Shown here piece after piece: positions 1-8,617 of a DNA stretch of 64,000 bases. The stretch covers positions 36,826 through 100,825 of the forward strand of contig JOGW01000024.1 of the NCBI GenBank assembly GCA_000721375.1. The letters are read 5' to 3'. This DNA comes from Streptomyces sp. NRRL B-3428 (GTDB lineage: Bacteria; Actinomycetota; Actinomycetes; Streptomycetales; Streptomycetaceae). The notes under the pieces were generated by a model, which saw only the letters and a list, made by a program, of their open reading frames with translations, ran no database searches and was not told the origin of the DNA. Numbering within the stretch: position 1 is the stretch's first letter; each line of letters starts with the position of its first letter. The translations under genes and the position numbers were made by a program.

Positions 1-310
1 TCGACGAGACGATCGTGCCGAAGACCAGGACCGCGATGCCGAAGACCGGCGGGATGTTGTTCGCGTCCCACTCGAAGGTGGTGAGGAAGTTGCCCTCGTT
101 CTTCGACAGGACGATCGAGGCGCGGTAGGTCAGGAAGGCCGCGATGGCGGCCATGATCAGCAGGAGCAGGATGCCGGACCCGCGGGAGAGACCGAGGAAG
201 ATCCGGTCACCCGCTCGGGTGGCGCCGCGCGGGGCGGCCTTGTGCGAGGCGGGGGTCGGCCTCGCGTCCTGCGGTGGGGGAGGTGCTGTCGTGGAAGGTG
301 ATATGTCCAT
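1..310 (-). CDS. pstC: Phosphate ABC transporter permease PstC, N-terminal part
   Basis: This is the first ~103 residues of the inner-membrane permease PstC, which with PstA, PstB and PstS imports inorganic phosphate; the rest lies beyond the window. The protein starts at an ATG followed by a Pro/Ala-rich cytoplasmic tail. A hydrophobic helix follows (GILLLLIMAAIAAFLTYRA), then the family-typical segment around EWDANNIPPVFGIAVLVFGT. It lies immediately downstream of pstS on the same strand (144 nt gap), so it probably belongs to the same Pho-controlled pst operon. The call relies on N-terminal similarity and context. Confidence 0.9.
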   Translation of the reverse strand, partial: MDISPSTTAPPPPQDARPTPASHKAAPRGATRAGDRIFLGLSRGSGILLLLIMAAIAAFLTYRASIVLSKNEGNFLTTFEWDANNIPPVFGIAVLVFGTIVSS

Positions 311-454
311 GGGAGTCTCCGGTCTGCGGAGCAGCAGTGCGGTCTGCGGGCTGTCTGCTCCTGGAGCAGCAGTACTGGCTGCTCCTGGCGGCGGTGCACC
401 GGACGGTGCGGCCGGCGGTCACATGGCGTGACCGGCCGGCCGCACACGGTTCCA

Positions 455-1579
455 TTAGCTCAGGGCGGCGATGGTCTCGCGAACCTTGGCGTTGATCTCG
501 GCCGGGATCGGGGCGTAGCCCTGGTCCTTCAGGAGCGCCTGGCCGTCATCGCTGGCGGCGAAGCCGAGGAAGGACTTCGTGGCGGCCAGGGTCTCGGCCT
601 TGTTGCCCTTCTCGCAGAGGATCTCGTACGTCACCAGGGTGATCGGGTACGCGCCCTCGGCCTTGGTGGTGTAGTTCAGCGACAGTGCGAGGTCCTTGCC
701 GGTGCCCTTGATCTTGGCGTCGGCGATGGCCTTGCTGGCGTTGTCCGAGGTGGCCTCGACCGGGGCGGAGGCGCCGGTGTCGATCGCGACGGTCTTGATG
801 CCGTCCTTCGCGTACGAGAGCTCCATGTAGGAGATCGAGCCCTCGGTCTGCTTCACCTGCTGGGCGATACCGGAGGAACCCTGAGCGGACTGGCCGCCCT
901 TCGGGGCCCAGGCCTTCGCCGGCTCGTACGGCCAGGCGTCGGGGGCGGCGGCCTTCAGGTACTTGGTGAGGTTGTCGGTGGTGCCGGACTCGTCCGAACG
1001 GTGGAACGCCTGGATCTTGGTGTCCGGGAGCTTGGCGTCGGCGTTGAGCTTGGCGATCGCCGGGTCGTTCCACTTGGTGATCTTGTTGTTGAAGATGTCG
1101 GCGACGGTCTTGGCGTCCAGGACCAGCTTGTCGACACCCGGAACGTTGTAACCGATCGCGATCGGGCCGCCGACCATCGGCAGGTCGATGGCCTGGCTGT
1201 CCTTGCAGACCTTCGCGGACTCGGTGATCTCCTCCGGCTTGAGGGCGGAGTCCGAACCGGCGAACGCGGTCTGACCCTGCAGGAACGCGGTGACACCCGC
1301 GCCGGAACCCTCGGCCTTGTAGTTGATCTGCACGCCCTTGCAGGCCGCCGTGTACTGCTTGATCCAGGTCTGGATCGCGTTGGCCTGGGCGGAGGAGCCG
1401 TTGGCCAGGATCTGGCCCTTGGCGTCGTCGCACTTGATGTTCGAGGGGGCGGCGGAGGTGTTCGTACCGCCGCTGCCACCGCTCGTGTCGTCCGAGCCGC
1501 ACGCCGTGAGGGCCAGGGCGCCGGAGACGGCGAGAGCACCGAGGGCGAGGGCTCGCCGGTTCATGCGCTGAAGCTTCAC
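455..1579 (-). CDS. pstS: Phosphate-binding lipoprotein PstS
   Basis: The extracytoplasmic, lipid-anchored receptor of the high-affinity phosphate importer (374 aa). The N-terminus has a signal peptide ending in the lipobox LALTACGSD, then a Ser/Gly-rich linker and a periplasmic-binding-protein fold. Phosphate-ligand segments typical of PstS are visible (ANGSSAQANAI, FAGSDSAL, HRSDESGTT). I chose the GTG that begins VKLQR because GGAAGGA sits about 10 nt upstream; the internal ATG five codons later (MNRR) has no ribosome site, and the frame stays open further upstream without one. pstC follows. A multi-unit PHO box lies ~180 nt upstream, so expression should be induced by PhoP under phosphate limitation. 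Confidence 0.95.
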   Translation of the reverse strand: MKLQRMNRRALALGALAVSGALALTACGSDDTSGGSGGTNTSAAPSNIKCDDAKGQILANGSSAQANAIQTWIKQYTAACKGVQINYKAEGSGAGVTAFLQGQTAFAGSDSALKPEEITESAKVCKDSQAIDLPMVGGPIAIGYNVPGVDKLVLDAKTVADIFNNKITKWNDPAIAKLNADAKLPDTKIQAFHRSDESGTTDNLTKYLKAAAPDAWPYEPAKAWAPKGGQSAQGSSGIAQQVKQTEGSISYMELSYAKDGIKTVAIDTGASAPVEATSDNASKAIADAKIKGTGKDLALSLNYTTKAEGAYPITLVTYEILCEKGNKAETLAATKSFLGFAASDDGQALLKDQGYAPIPAEINAKVRETIAALS

Positions 1580-1758
1580 TTTCGGGTGTTCCTTCCAGGA
1601 GCCGCCGGTCGTCTCGACGGCGTGCGTATGTCGGGTGACATATGAGGGTCTGTATGCGGCCCGCTGGAGGGCCCGTGCTGCTGAATGTCCAGCTGTCCCG
1701 GCGGGGTGTCCGACGCATTTGTCGGCGACACGCACCGCGTAATCCCGAAATTAGGCAG

Positions 1759-1803
1759 GACAGGTGAAGCGGCAAATGGTCGAGAGTGAACGGAAGGTGA
1801 ACC
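1759..1803 (-). promoter_or_regulatory. PHO box (PhoP operator) of pstS
   Basis: On the minus strand, four consecutive 11-nt direct-repeat units read GTTCACCTTCC, GTTCACTCTCG, a degenerate unit beginning ACCATTT, and CTTCACCTGTC. The first two match the Streptomyces PHO-box consensus (GTTCACC plus four bases) well. A TAATTT -10-like hexamer lies just downstream, leaving a ~170 nt leader before the pstS start. This is the arrangement expected for PhoR-PhoP activation of pst. Confidence 0.85.
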
Positions 1804-1997
1804 TACGCAGTCCGTGTGGTTAGGTCACGGACGGATTACGCCTCAATCGGCACAGGGGGTGCGCTGGGTCACATCCGGGGGTGTCTGTCCCGGTGGCTCC
1901 GAGGCACGGGCTTCGAGGCACCTGGTGCCCGTCCGCCGCTCGACCGCTGAGGTCCGCTCTGCCAGGGTGGCCGAAAACCGCGGGCGGGGAGGGGCGA

Positions 1998-2204
1998 ATG
2001 GCAGGACGGACGGCCGTGGGGCGGGTCCTCGTAGTGGACGACGACGCGGCGATACGCCGCTCGCTGGAGCGCGGGCTGCGGCTCGACGGGTTCACGGTGA
2101 CGCTCGCCGACAGGGGGTCGAAGCGTCATGAGCGGGATACGAGGCCGTGCCGCCCTGGCCGTCCTTGCCCTCACCGGTGCCTTGCTCCTGACGGCGTGCG
2201 GTGA
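1998..2204 (+). pseudogene. Remnant of an OmpR-type response regulator receiver domain
   Basis: The first ~40 codons encode a convincing receiver N-terminus: GRVLVVDDDAAIRRSLERG carries the acidic pair of the phosphorylation pocket and helix 1, then beta-2 (DGFTVTLAD). After TLADRG the reading frame becomes Arg/Pro/Cys-rich and unrelated, ending at 68 aa. There is no phosphoacceptor Asp, no DNA-binding domain and no kinase. A good ribosome site (GGGGAGGGGCGA) precedes the ATG, so the start region is preserved. Similarity stops ~10 nt before the next gene's start, which suggests a deletion that joined the 5' end of a regulator gene to the downstream small lipoprotein gene. Confidence 0.65.
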
Positions 2205-2313
2205 CAAGGAGCAGGGCCGGGCCCCCGCGGGGGACATCACGAAGATGCAGAAGGCGGTGGACGAGGCCGAATCGGCGGCGGACGCCGCCGATCGGGACAG
2301 CCGGGAGAACTGA
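2128..2313 (+). CDS. Small putative lipoprotein
   Basis: A 61-residue secreted lipoprotein. It has a positively charged start (MSGIRGR), a hydrophobic core, the lipobox LLLTACGD with the lipidated Cys near residue 24, then a short charged tail rich in Asp, Glu and Ala. No enzymatic domain is visible. It overlaps the out-of-frame tail of the truncated response-regulator remnant and has only a weak ribosome site (GGGGTC), so its original promoter may have been lost with the rest of that operon. It is convergent with the nudix gene, 13 bp away. Function unknown. Confidence 0.6.
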   Translation: MSGIRGRAALAVLALTGALLLTACGDKEQGRAPAGDITKMQKAVDEAESAADAADRDSREN

Positions 2314-2326
2314 GGAGCGCGGCCGC

Positions 2327-2755
2327 TCAGCGCAACGAGCCGAGCAGCCCGATGAGTTCGTCGATCAGTGTGCGGTCCCGCGGCTGTGTCACACGGGCGC
2401 GGGCCGCCGACGGGGAGAGCCAGAGGATCCGGTCGACCTCGCGGTTCGGTGCGAAGCGGCCGCCGGTCGCCTCGGCCGCCCAGTAGTGGACGACTTTCGG
2501 GCGGCCGCCCGTGAAGTAGCTGACCGAGGGGAGGCGGGGGCCCACCGTGCAGGTGTGGCCCGTCTCCTCCTCGACCTCGCGCAGGGCGCCGGCCAGGGCC
2601 TCCTCGCCGCGCTTCAGCTTCCCTTTCGGGTGCGACCAGTCGTCGTACTTGGGCCGGTGGACCAGGCAGATCTCCAGGGACTCGTCCACCGGCGAGATCC
2701 GCCACAGGACACAGCCGGCGGCGCGGATCAGTTCGTCCATGGGGGAGGAGGTCAT
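2327..2755 (-). CDS. Nudix hydrolase
   Basis: A 142-residue Nudix pyrophosphohydrolase. The complete Nudix box GX5EX7REUXEEXGU is present as GKLKRGEEALAGALREVEEE followed by TG, preceded by WSHPKGK. The Nudix fold hydrolyses nucleoside-diphosphate-X compounds; MutT-like, Ap4A-type or diphosphoinositol-type substrates cannot be separated by sequence. The start ATG overlaps the CHAD gene stop as ATGA, implying translational coupling. The order ppk-CHAD-nudix next to pst suggests a role in polyphosphate or phosphorylated-nucleotide metabolism, but that is inference from context. Confidence 0.88.
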   Translation of the reverse strand: MTSSPMDELIRAAGCVLWRISPVDESLEICLVHRPKYDDWSHPKGKLKRGEEALAGALREVEEETGHTCTVGPRLPSVSYFTGGRPKVVHYWAAEATGGRFAPNREVDRILWLSPSAARARVTQPRDRTLIDELIGLLGSLR

Positions 2756-3771
2756 GACGTACTCACCGCCGAATTCGTCCCCGTCCGCTGCCACGTCCCC
2801 TTGAAGGCGAAGCGCGCCGCTTCGACCTCGTGGCGCTGGTCGGCGTGCAGGACGCCGAGGGCGTAGGCCGTCGCGGGGGCGATACGGGGAGTGCGGGCCG
2901 CGGAGGCCGCCGCCGCTGCCGCTTCGGCCGCGTCGCGGTGGCGGTCGAGCGCGTGGCTCGCCGTGCGGAGCCGGGTGTCGAAGTCCCGTACGCCCAAAGT
3001 CTCCTGGGCATAGCGGTGCAGGCGCAGCAGGAGGCGGGCCTGGTGCCAGGGTGCGTCCTGGGTCTCGGGTGCGACCTCGGAGGACAGGCCGTGGACCAGG
3101 GCCTCGGCGTTGTAGGGATGACCCGCCCGTACGAGAGGAAGGGTCTTCACCGCGTCGGTGAGCCGGGCCTCGACGTCCGAGGCGAAGGGCGCGAGGCGGT
3201 GGGCCGTCGCGTCCCTGCGCAGCGGGACATCGCTGGCCAGGACCGCGACCCCGTCCGCGACCGCGTGGAAGCGCGAGGAACCGAGCGCCTGGAGCGCGGT
3301 GGAGTGGGCGCGGGTGCGGGCCAGGGTGAGCTGGCGGTCGAGCAGCGCGCCCGCCTTGGCGGCGCCCACCGTGAGCTGGCCGGTGGCGGACGCGGAGGCC
3401 TGCGCGGGGACGGGGGCGCTGGAGCCCGCGAGCCGCTGCAGCGCGGTCAGGAGCCGGTCGAGCCGCTCCGCGTAGGCGTGCTCGCGGGCCAACGTGCCGG
3501 AGAGCCAGGCGAGTTCGGTGCGCAGCTCGTCCGACCACGTGGCGTCGAGCAGCGGCCGGAACGTGTGCAGGGTGCCGCTGATCCGGCGGGCCGCGCGGCG
3601 CAGCGCCATCGCCGGGGTCGAGGCGTCCTCGACCCCGCTCTCACGGTGCTGGCGCAGCGCGCGCAGAAATTCCGTCGCCTGTGCCCGCAGATAGCGGGCA
3701 AGGTCGTCCGCCCCGCCCCCCGACGGGGCGGACGCCAGGGATTCGCTGCGGTCAGGGTTTCGCTGAGCCAC
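2752..3771 (-). CDS. CHAD domain protein
   Basis: A 339-residue, Ala/Arg/His-rich alpha-helical protein with CHAD-domain features: [20 protein letters not shown] near the N-terminus, then [19 protein letters not shown], and repeated basic helices ([33 protein letters not shown]-like). CHAD domains bind inorganic polyphosphate through conserved basic residues. I chose the GTG start because GGAGG sits 8 nt upstream; it overlaps the end of ppk by 20 nt, and its stop overlaps the nudix start. The tight ppk-CHAD-nudix operon supports a polyphosphate-associated function. Confidence 0.85.
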   Translation of the reverse strand: MAQRNPDRSESLASAPSGGGADDLARYLRAQATEFLRALRQHRESGVEDASTPAMALRRAARRISGTLHTFRPLLDATWSDELRTELAWLSGTLAREHAYAERLDRLLTALQRLAGSSAPVPAQASASATGQLTVGAAKAGALLDRQLTLARTRAHSTALQALGSSRFHAVADGVAVLASDVPLRRDATAHRLAPFASDVEARLTDAVKTLPLVRAGHPYNAEALVHGLSSEVAPETQDAPWHQARLLLRLHRYAQETLGVRDFDTRLRTASHALDRHRDAAEAAAAAASAARTPRIAPATAYALGVLHADQRHEVEAARFAFKGTWQRTGTNSAVSTS

Positions 3772-5977
3772 GCCGGCGCCTCCGCGCGTCGATGAGCATC
3801 TCCTGCACATTGCGCAGGGGCTGTCCTTCGGAGTCCAGGGCGTGCCGGGTCCAGTCGCCGTCGGGGCCCAGGTGCCAGGACGAGGTCGTGTCGGACATGC
3901 CGGTCTCCAGGAGACGGTTCAGTGCTGCCCGGTGGGCCGGGTCGACGACCCGGACGAGTGCCTCGATACGGCGGTCGAGGTTGCGGTGCATCATGTCGGC
4001 GCTGCCGATCCACACCTCGGGTTCGCCGCCGTTGCCGAAGGCGAACACCCGGGAGTGCTCGAGGAAGCGACCGAGGATCGAGCGGACCCGGATGTTCTCC
4101 GAGAGGCCCTCGACACCGGGGCGGATCGCGCAGATCCCGCGCACCCAGACATCGATGGGCACGCCCGCTTGCGACGCGCGGTAGAGCGCGTCGATGAGGG
4201 CTTCGTCGACGATCGAGTTCACCTTGATACGGACGTGGGCGGGGCGTCCCGCGCGGTGGTGCTTGACCTCGTCGTTGATCCGCGAAATGAGGCCGTCCCG
4301 AAGGGACTTGGGGGCCACGAGCAGCCGGCGGTAGGTCTCGCGGCGCGAGTAGCCGGAGAGCCGGTTGAAGAGGTCGGAGAGATCCGCGCCGACCTGCGAG
4401 TCCGCGGTCAGCAGGCCCAGGTCCTCGTACAGGCGGGCCGTCTTCGGGTGGTAGTTGCCGGTGCCCACGTGCGAGTAGCGCCGCAGGGTGTCGCCCTCCT
4501 GGCGTACGACGAGCGACAGCTTGCAGTGCGTCTTGAGGCCGACGAGCCCGTACACGACATGGCAGCCCGCCTCCTCCAGCTTGCGGGCCCACTTGATGTT
4601 GGCCTGTTCGTCGAAGCGCGCCTTGATCTCGACGAGGACGAGCACCTGCTTGCCGGACTCGGCGGCGTCGATCAGGGCGTCCACTATCGGCGAATCGCCC
4701 GAGGTCCGGTACAGCGTCTGCTTGATCGCGAGGACGTCCGGGTCGGCCGCGGCCTGCTCAAGGAAAGCCTGCACGGAGGTCGAGAACGAGTCGTACGGGT
4801 GGTGGAGCAGTACATCGCGCTCACGCAGCGCCGCGAAGATGTCGGGCGCGGAGGCGGACTCCACCTCGGCGAGGTCGCGGTGCGTACCGGCCACGAACTT
4901 CTGGTACTTGAGCTCGGGGCGGTCCAGGGACGACACATTGAACAGACCCGTCAGGTCCAGGGGACCGGGCAGCGGATAGACCTCCGCCTCGGAGATCTTC
5001 AGCTCGCGGATCAGCAGATCAAGGACGTACCGGTCGATGGACTCCTCGACCTCGAGCCGCACCGGCGGCCCGAAGCGGCGCCGCATGAGCTCCTTCTCCA
5101 GGGCCTGGAGCAGGTTCTCGGCGTCGTCCTCCTCGACTTCCAGGTCTTCGTTCCTGGTCACGCGGAACATGTGGTGCGCGCGCACCTCCATGCCGGGGAA
5201 CAGCTCCTTGAGGTGGGCCGGCGCCGAGATGACGTCCTCGATGGGGACGTAGCGGCCGGGAGATGCCTCCAGGAAACGGTTCAGCAGCGGCGGCACCTTG
5301 ACCCGCGCGAAGTGGTTGTGGCCGCTGACGGGGTTGCGCACGACGACCGCGAGATTCAGCGAGAGACCCGAGATGTACGGGAAGGGGTGGGCCGGGTCCA
5401 CGGCCAGCGGCGTCAGTACGGGGAAGATGCGCTGGCGGAACAAGGTGAAGAGGCGGGCCTGCTCCTTCTCGGTGAGATCGCCCCAGCGGATGATCCCGAT
5501 GCCCTCCTCCGCGAGCGCCGGACCCACGTCCTCCTGCAAGCACGCCGCGTGCCGGGCCATCAGCTCGCGGGTGCGGTTCCAGATCAGGTCGAGGACCTCG
5601 CGCGGCTGGAGGCCGGAGGCGGAGCGGGTGGCCACGCCCGTGGCGATACGGCGCTTGAGGCCGGCCACGCGGACCATGAAGAACTCGTCCAGGTTGCTCG
5701 CGAAGATCGCCAGGAAGTTGGCGCGCTCCAGGAGCGGGGTGTTCGGGTCCTCGGCGAGTTCGAGAACCCGCTCGTTGAACGCCAGCCAGCTGCGCTCACG
5801 GTCCAGGAAACGCCCCTGCGGCAGCTCCGCGCCCTCGCCGTCCTCCTCGTAGCCGTCGAGATCGGCGTCGAGATCGGGTTCGAGGTCGGAGACCACGGCG
5901 GCCACGGTGTGCGGTCGGTGCGCGGCTATGGAGCCGACGGAGGGCTGGGCGTGCACGGGGACCTGGGGCGTGTTCAT
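3752..5977 (-). CDS. ppk: Polyphosphate kinase 1
   Basis: A 741-residue PPK1, which reversibly polymerises the gamma-phosphate of ATP into polyphosphate at the membrane. Visible features are the N-domain ([20 protein letters not shown]), the head domain ([15 protein letters not shown]), [20 protein letters not shown], and the catalytic region with [15 protein letters not shown], the active-site His segment [20 protein letters not shown], and the C2 part [14 protein letters not shown]. An acidic, low-complexity extension of ~50 residues precedes the core. It is the first gene of ppk-CHAD-nudix and lies close to the pst operon. Streptomyces ppk is known to be Pho-regulated, but I saw no convincing PHO box in the 180 nt upstream. 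Confidence 0.96.
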   Translation of the reverse strand: MNTPQVPVHAQPSVGSIAAHRPHTVAAVVSDLEPDLDADLDGYEEDGEGAELPQGRFLDRERSWLAFNERVLELAEDPNTPLLERANFLAIFASNLDEFFMVRVAGLKRRIATGVATRSASGLQPREVLDLIWNRTRELMARHAACLQEDVGPALAEEGIGIIRWGDLTEKEQARLFTLFRQRIFPVLTPLAVDPAHPFPYISGLSLNLAVVVRNPVSGHNHFARVKVPPLLNRFLEASPGRYVPIEDVISAPAHLKELFPGMEVRAHHMFRVTRNEDLEVEEDDAENLLQALEKELMRRRFGPPVRLEVEESIDRYVLDLLIRELKISEAEVYPLPGPLDLTGLFNVSSLDRPELKYQKFVAGTHRDLAEVESASAPDIFAALRERDVLLHHPYDSFSTSVQAFLEQAAADPDVLAIKQTLYRTSGDSPIVDALIDAAESGKQVLVLVEIKARFDEQANIKWARKLEEAGCHVVYGLVGLKTHCKLSLVVRQEGDTLRRYSHVGTGNYHPKTARLYEDLGLLTADSQVGADLSDLFNRLSGYSRRETYRRLLVAPKSLRDGLISRINDEVKHHRAGRPAHVRIKVNSIVDEALIDALYRASQAGVPIDVWVRGICAIRPGVEGLSENIRVRSILGRFLEHSRVFAFGNGGEPEVWIGSADMMHRNLDRRIEALVRVVDPAHRAALNRLLETGMSDTTSSWHLGPDGDWTRHALDSEGQPLRNVQEMLIDARRRRRGSAKP

Positions 5978-6161
5978 GTACTCATTGTTCCCGCTCGACG
6001 ATGGCACGACGATTCCAGCCGCCGCGTCATCGGAGGTGGAGCGAAGGTGTTGCGAGCGTGGGGTGGTGGGGGTGGCCGAGCTCTCTGCGGGGGCCTGCAT
6101 CCACAGAGCGTCGCAAGGTCGTCTGAATCGTTGGTTACGGCGACATGACGTGCAGGACATC

Positions 6162-6200
6162 GTGGGGCGACCCGGAGGTTCACTTTCCGGGCCGCCCCAC
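6162..6200 (-). terminator. Stem-loop terminator after the ABC-2 exporter operon
   Basis: An inverted repeat with arms GTGGGGCGGCCCGG and CCGGGTCGCCCCAC (one G.T pair) encloses an 11-nt loop, just past the exporter permease stop on the minus strand. No U-tract is present, as is common in Streptomyces. The loop contains GTTCAC on the other strand, which I do not read as a PHO box. Confidence 0.6.
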
Positions 6201-6224
6201 GTGTGTACGTCCTGCCCCCTGTGA

Positions 6225-7190
6225 TCAGGGCGTACGTTTCCGGAGGAGCCAGAAGGCGGTGGCGGTGAGGACCCCGGCGAGGGCGAGGACGATGCCGGCC
6301 TCGACCAGTTGGATCGGCCAGAAGTGGGACTCGGGGTGGAACTCGCGGTAGTGCCGGACGGAGCCGCGGGCCATCCACCCGATCTCGTTGCCGTCGGCAT
6401 CCCAGGAGCGGTTCGCGAGCTGGAGCGCACTGTGCGGGACCGCGTGGTAGCTGGTCTCGTACCGGGTGACCGGCGGCCACAGGCTCATCCGGACGTATTC
6501 GTTCGCGTACACGATCGCGCCCGTCATCAGCACGCCCGTGACGGCCAGGGCGGGCAGCATCCGGCGCACGAGCAGGGCCACGAGCACGCCGACGGCCAGG
6601 GCGAGCAGCGCGTACGCGAAGGTGACGACGCCGGTCGAGCGGAAGACGTCGGCTGCGTACCAGTCGGTGCCCAGGCCCTCGGGGTGCGCGGCGCGTGCCC
6701 AGCGGTCGAGGAGGATCAGCGGTACGAAGCCCAGCATGGTGAGCAGCGCGGCGGGCGCCAGCTTCATGGCCAGCCAGCGGGCCGGCGAGATCGCCTGGGT
6801 CCACAGGAGGGCGTGCCGGCCGGACTGCTGCTCGTGCAGGACCAGCGCCCCGGCCGCGTACAGGGCGAGGACCACGGGGAGGTACGCGATCAGGGCCTCG
6901 GCCAGGCCGATGTAGGTGCTGTAGTAGTCGGTCTGCCCGAACAGTGCGTGCCAGTTCTCGTCGCACGGTGGCAGACCGTCGTGCGGTGGGCTCGCGCAGG
7001 CCGTGCCGATGGCCGCGGACTCCTCGCCGAGACGCCGTACCTGGAAGAGACCGATGCCGCCGAGCGCGACGAACGCGGCCCAGACCACGAGCGCGCCGCG
7101 GTGCAGACGCAGAGCCGCGCGCAGGGGACCGCCGCGCGTACCCGACTTCTTCACCTCGGGGACCGCCGGAGGTGCGGCGAGTGCGGTCAT
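6225..7190 (-). CDS. ABC-2 type exporter permease
   Basis: A 321-residue integral membrane protein with about six predicted helices. The first is [17 protein letters not shown], followed by a large extracytoplasmic loop with a Cys pair (TACASP...PPCDENW). Further helices are [18 protein letters not shown] and [14 protein letters not shown], and the last is [18 protein letters not shown]. It is the membrane subunit of the exporter whose ATPase is encoded immediately upstream, with start and stop overlapping as ATGA. The substrate is unknown; YtrA-controlled exporters often respond to cell-envelope stress or antibiotics. Confidence 0.85.
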   Translation of the reverse strand: MTALAAPPAVPEVKKSGTRGGPLRAALRLHRGALVVWAAFVALGGIGLFQVRRLGEESAAIGTACASPPHDGLPPCDENWHALFGQTDYYSTYIGLAEALIAYLPVVLALYAAGALVLHEQQSGRHALLWTQAISPARWLAMKLAPAALLTMLGFVPLILLDRWARAAHPEGLGTDWYAADVFRSTGVVTFAYALLALAVGVLVALLVRRMLPALAVTGVLMTGAIVYANEYVRMSLWPPVTRYETSYHAVPHSALQLANRSWDADGNEIGWMARGSVRHYREFHPESHFWPIQLVEAGIVLALAGVLTATAFWLLRKRTP

Positions 7191-8119
7191 GCTCCTGCCT
7201 CCTCGGCGGACGGCGTCGACGACGCTGCGGGGGTGAGTGCGGGCGGCAGGGCGAAGGCCGGTGCCGAAGGGTTGCGCAGATGGGCGAGGACCAGTTCCTC
7301 CAGGGTCGGCTCGCTGCTCTCCCAGCCCGGCGGGAGCGCGGCCCCCGCCCGTACGAGAGCGGTCCTGCCCCGCCCCGAGACCTGCTCCTCGACCACGCTG
7401 CCCGCTTCGAGTTCCCCGCCGGTGCCCGTGGCCAGGGTGTGCGCCGAGACCAACTCGTCGGCCGGGCCGTCCAGTTGCATCCGTCCGTTCGCAAGGAGGA
7501 GCAAGTGGTCGCAGGCGCCGTGCAGTTCGGGCAGGACGTGCGAGGCGAGCACGATGGTCGTGCCGTGCTCGGCGGCCTCGGCCATCAGCGTGCCCATGAG
7601 CTGGTGCCGTATCAGCGGGTCCAGATCGGCCATCGGCTCGTCGAGCAGCATCAGCTCGGCGCGCTTGCCGAAGGCCAGGGCGAGCGCGACCCGGGTGCGC
7701 TGACCGCCGGAGAGCGAGCGGATCCTGGCCTTCGGGTCCAGACCCCCGGTCCGGTACGCGATGCGCTCGGCGGCCTCGGCCGACCACCGGCCCGAAGGCT
7801 GGTTGAGCTCGGCGCCCAGAAGCAGGGTCTGGGCCACGGTGAGCTGAGGCGGCAGCGGTTTGTCCTGCGCCACGTACGCGATGTGGGCGCGGGCCTCGGA
7901 CGGGGTCCGGCCCAGGACGCGCACCGTGCCCGCGGTCGGGCGCAGGAGGCCGGCGGCCAGGGCGAGCAGGGTCGACTTGCCGGCCCCGTTCGGACCGACC
8001 AGGGCGCAGACCCGGCCGGCCGGGAGCCGGAAGGTGCAGTCGGCGAGCACCGGTGCTCGCCGCCTCCCGTAACGCATCTCGAGCCCAGTGGCCTCAAGTG
8101 CCAAGTCCGGCGCGCTCAT
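7187..8119 (-). CDS. ABC transporter ATP-binding protein
   Basis: A 310-residue nucleotide-binding subunit. Walker A is GPNGAGKST, the Q-loop lies in YVAQDKPLPPQLT, the signature is LSGGQRTRVALALA, Walker B plus Glu is LMLLDEPMADLDP, and the H-loop is LASHV. The order is YtrA regulator, ATPase, permease, each overlapping by 4 nt (ATGA), so the three are translated as one unit. A C-terminal extension of ~80 residues beyond the core domain may contact the permease or a regulator. Confidence 0.9.
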   Translation of the reverse strand: MSAPDLALEATGLEMRYGRRRAPVLADCTFRLPAGRVCALVGPNGAGKSTLLALAAGLLRPTAGTVRVLGRTPSEARAHIAYVAQDKPLPPQLTVAQTLLLGAELNQPSGRWSAEAAERIAYRTGGLDPKARIRSLSGGQRTRVALALAFGKRAELMLLDEPMADLDPLIRHQLMGTLMAEAAEHGTTIVLASHVLPELHGACDHLLLLANGRMQLDGPADELVSAHTLATGTGGELEAGSVVEEQVSGRGRTALVRAGAALPPGWESSEPTLEELVLAHLRNPSAPAFALPPALTPAASSTPSAEEAGA

Positions 8120-8517
8120 CGCTCCACCTGCCCGTTGTGTGACCCCTGCGGAAAATGCTCGTCGAGTACGGAGCCGAAGAGCGCCTCGATGTCCTCGCGC
8201 TCCAGACCTTCTGTACGGGCCTGCCCGGCCCATGCGGCCAGGGCGGCACGCAGCTCGGCGTGGTCCGCGCGGCCCAGCGTGCGGCGGATGAAGGTGCCCT
8301 GGCCCCGTCGCGCCTCGACCAGGTCTTCGCGTTCCAGCTCGCGGTACGCCTTGAGGACGGTGTTGGGGTTGATCGCCGTCGCCTCCACCACCTCGCGGGC
8401 CGTGGGCAGTTGGTCGCCGGGGACCAGGAGGCCCAAGCGGATCGCCTGTTTCGTCTGCTGGATGATCTGGACATAAGTGGCGACGCCACTGCGCCGGTCG
8501 ATCCGATAGGCGAACAT
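8116..8517 (-). CDS. GntR-family regulator, YtrA subfamily
   Basis: A 133-residue winged-helix repressor. The short effector region of the YtrA subfamily follows the DNA-binding domain (YVQIIQQTKQAIRLGLLVPG, LPTAREVVEATAINPNTVLK, LVEARRGQGTFI). It starts at an ATG with AAGGGGG about 8 nt upstream. The 16-bp inverted repeat just ahead of its ribosome site is the likely autoregulatory operator, so the regulator and its exporter would be induced together. It is the first gene of the three-gene operon. Confidence 0.88.
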   Translation of the reverse strand: MFAYRIDRRSGVATYVQIIQQTKQAIRLGLLVPGDQLPTAREVVEATAINPNTVLKAYRELEREDLVEARRGQGTFIRRTLGRADHAELRAALAAWAGQARTEGLEREDIEALFGSVLDEHFPQGSHNGQVER

Positions 8518-8533
8518 GCGCTCAACCCCCTTT

Positions 8534-8549
8534 CACTAATTGAGTAGTG
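8534..8549 (-). promoter_or_regulatory. Operator of the YtrA/exporter operon
   Basis: An inverted repeat CACTA-N6-TAGTG lies between the probable promoter and the ribosome site of the YtrA-type regulator. Its size and position fit negative autoregulation by this GntR subfamily. Confidence 0.55.
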
Positions 8550-8561
8550 GAAGGGTGATAC

Positions 8562-8594
8562 AAAAAGGGGGCCGCGTCAATAGGCGCGACCCCC
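8562..8594 (-). terminator. Rho-independent terminator of mshD
   Basis: On the minus strand the stem GGGGGTCGCG/CGCGGCCCCC (with a G.T pair) is followed directly by TTTTT, 24 nt past the mshD stop. It is the most classical intrinsic terminator in the window and separates mshD from the exporter operon. Confidence 0.8.
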
Positions 8595-8617
8595 AAGGGA
8601 GTTGGGAGCTCGGTGGC

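Noticed and set aside
428..1645. Long plus-strand reading frame opposite pstS
   Set aside because: It is the antisense shadow of pstS, with Gly/Arg/Val-rich composition typical of high-GC opposite frames and no ribosome site or family match.
6175..6187. GTTCACTTTCC resembling a PHO-box unit near the ppk start
   Set aside because: It is the loop and inner stem of a strong terminator hairpin after the exporter operon and has no second 11-nt unit in phase.
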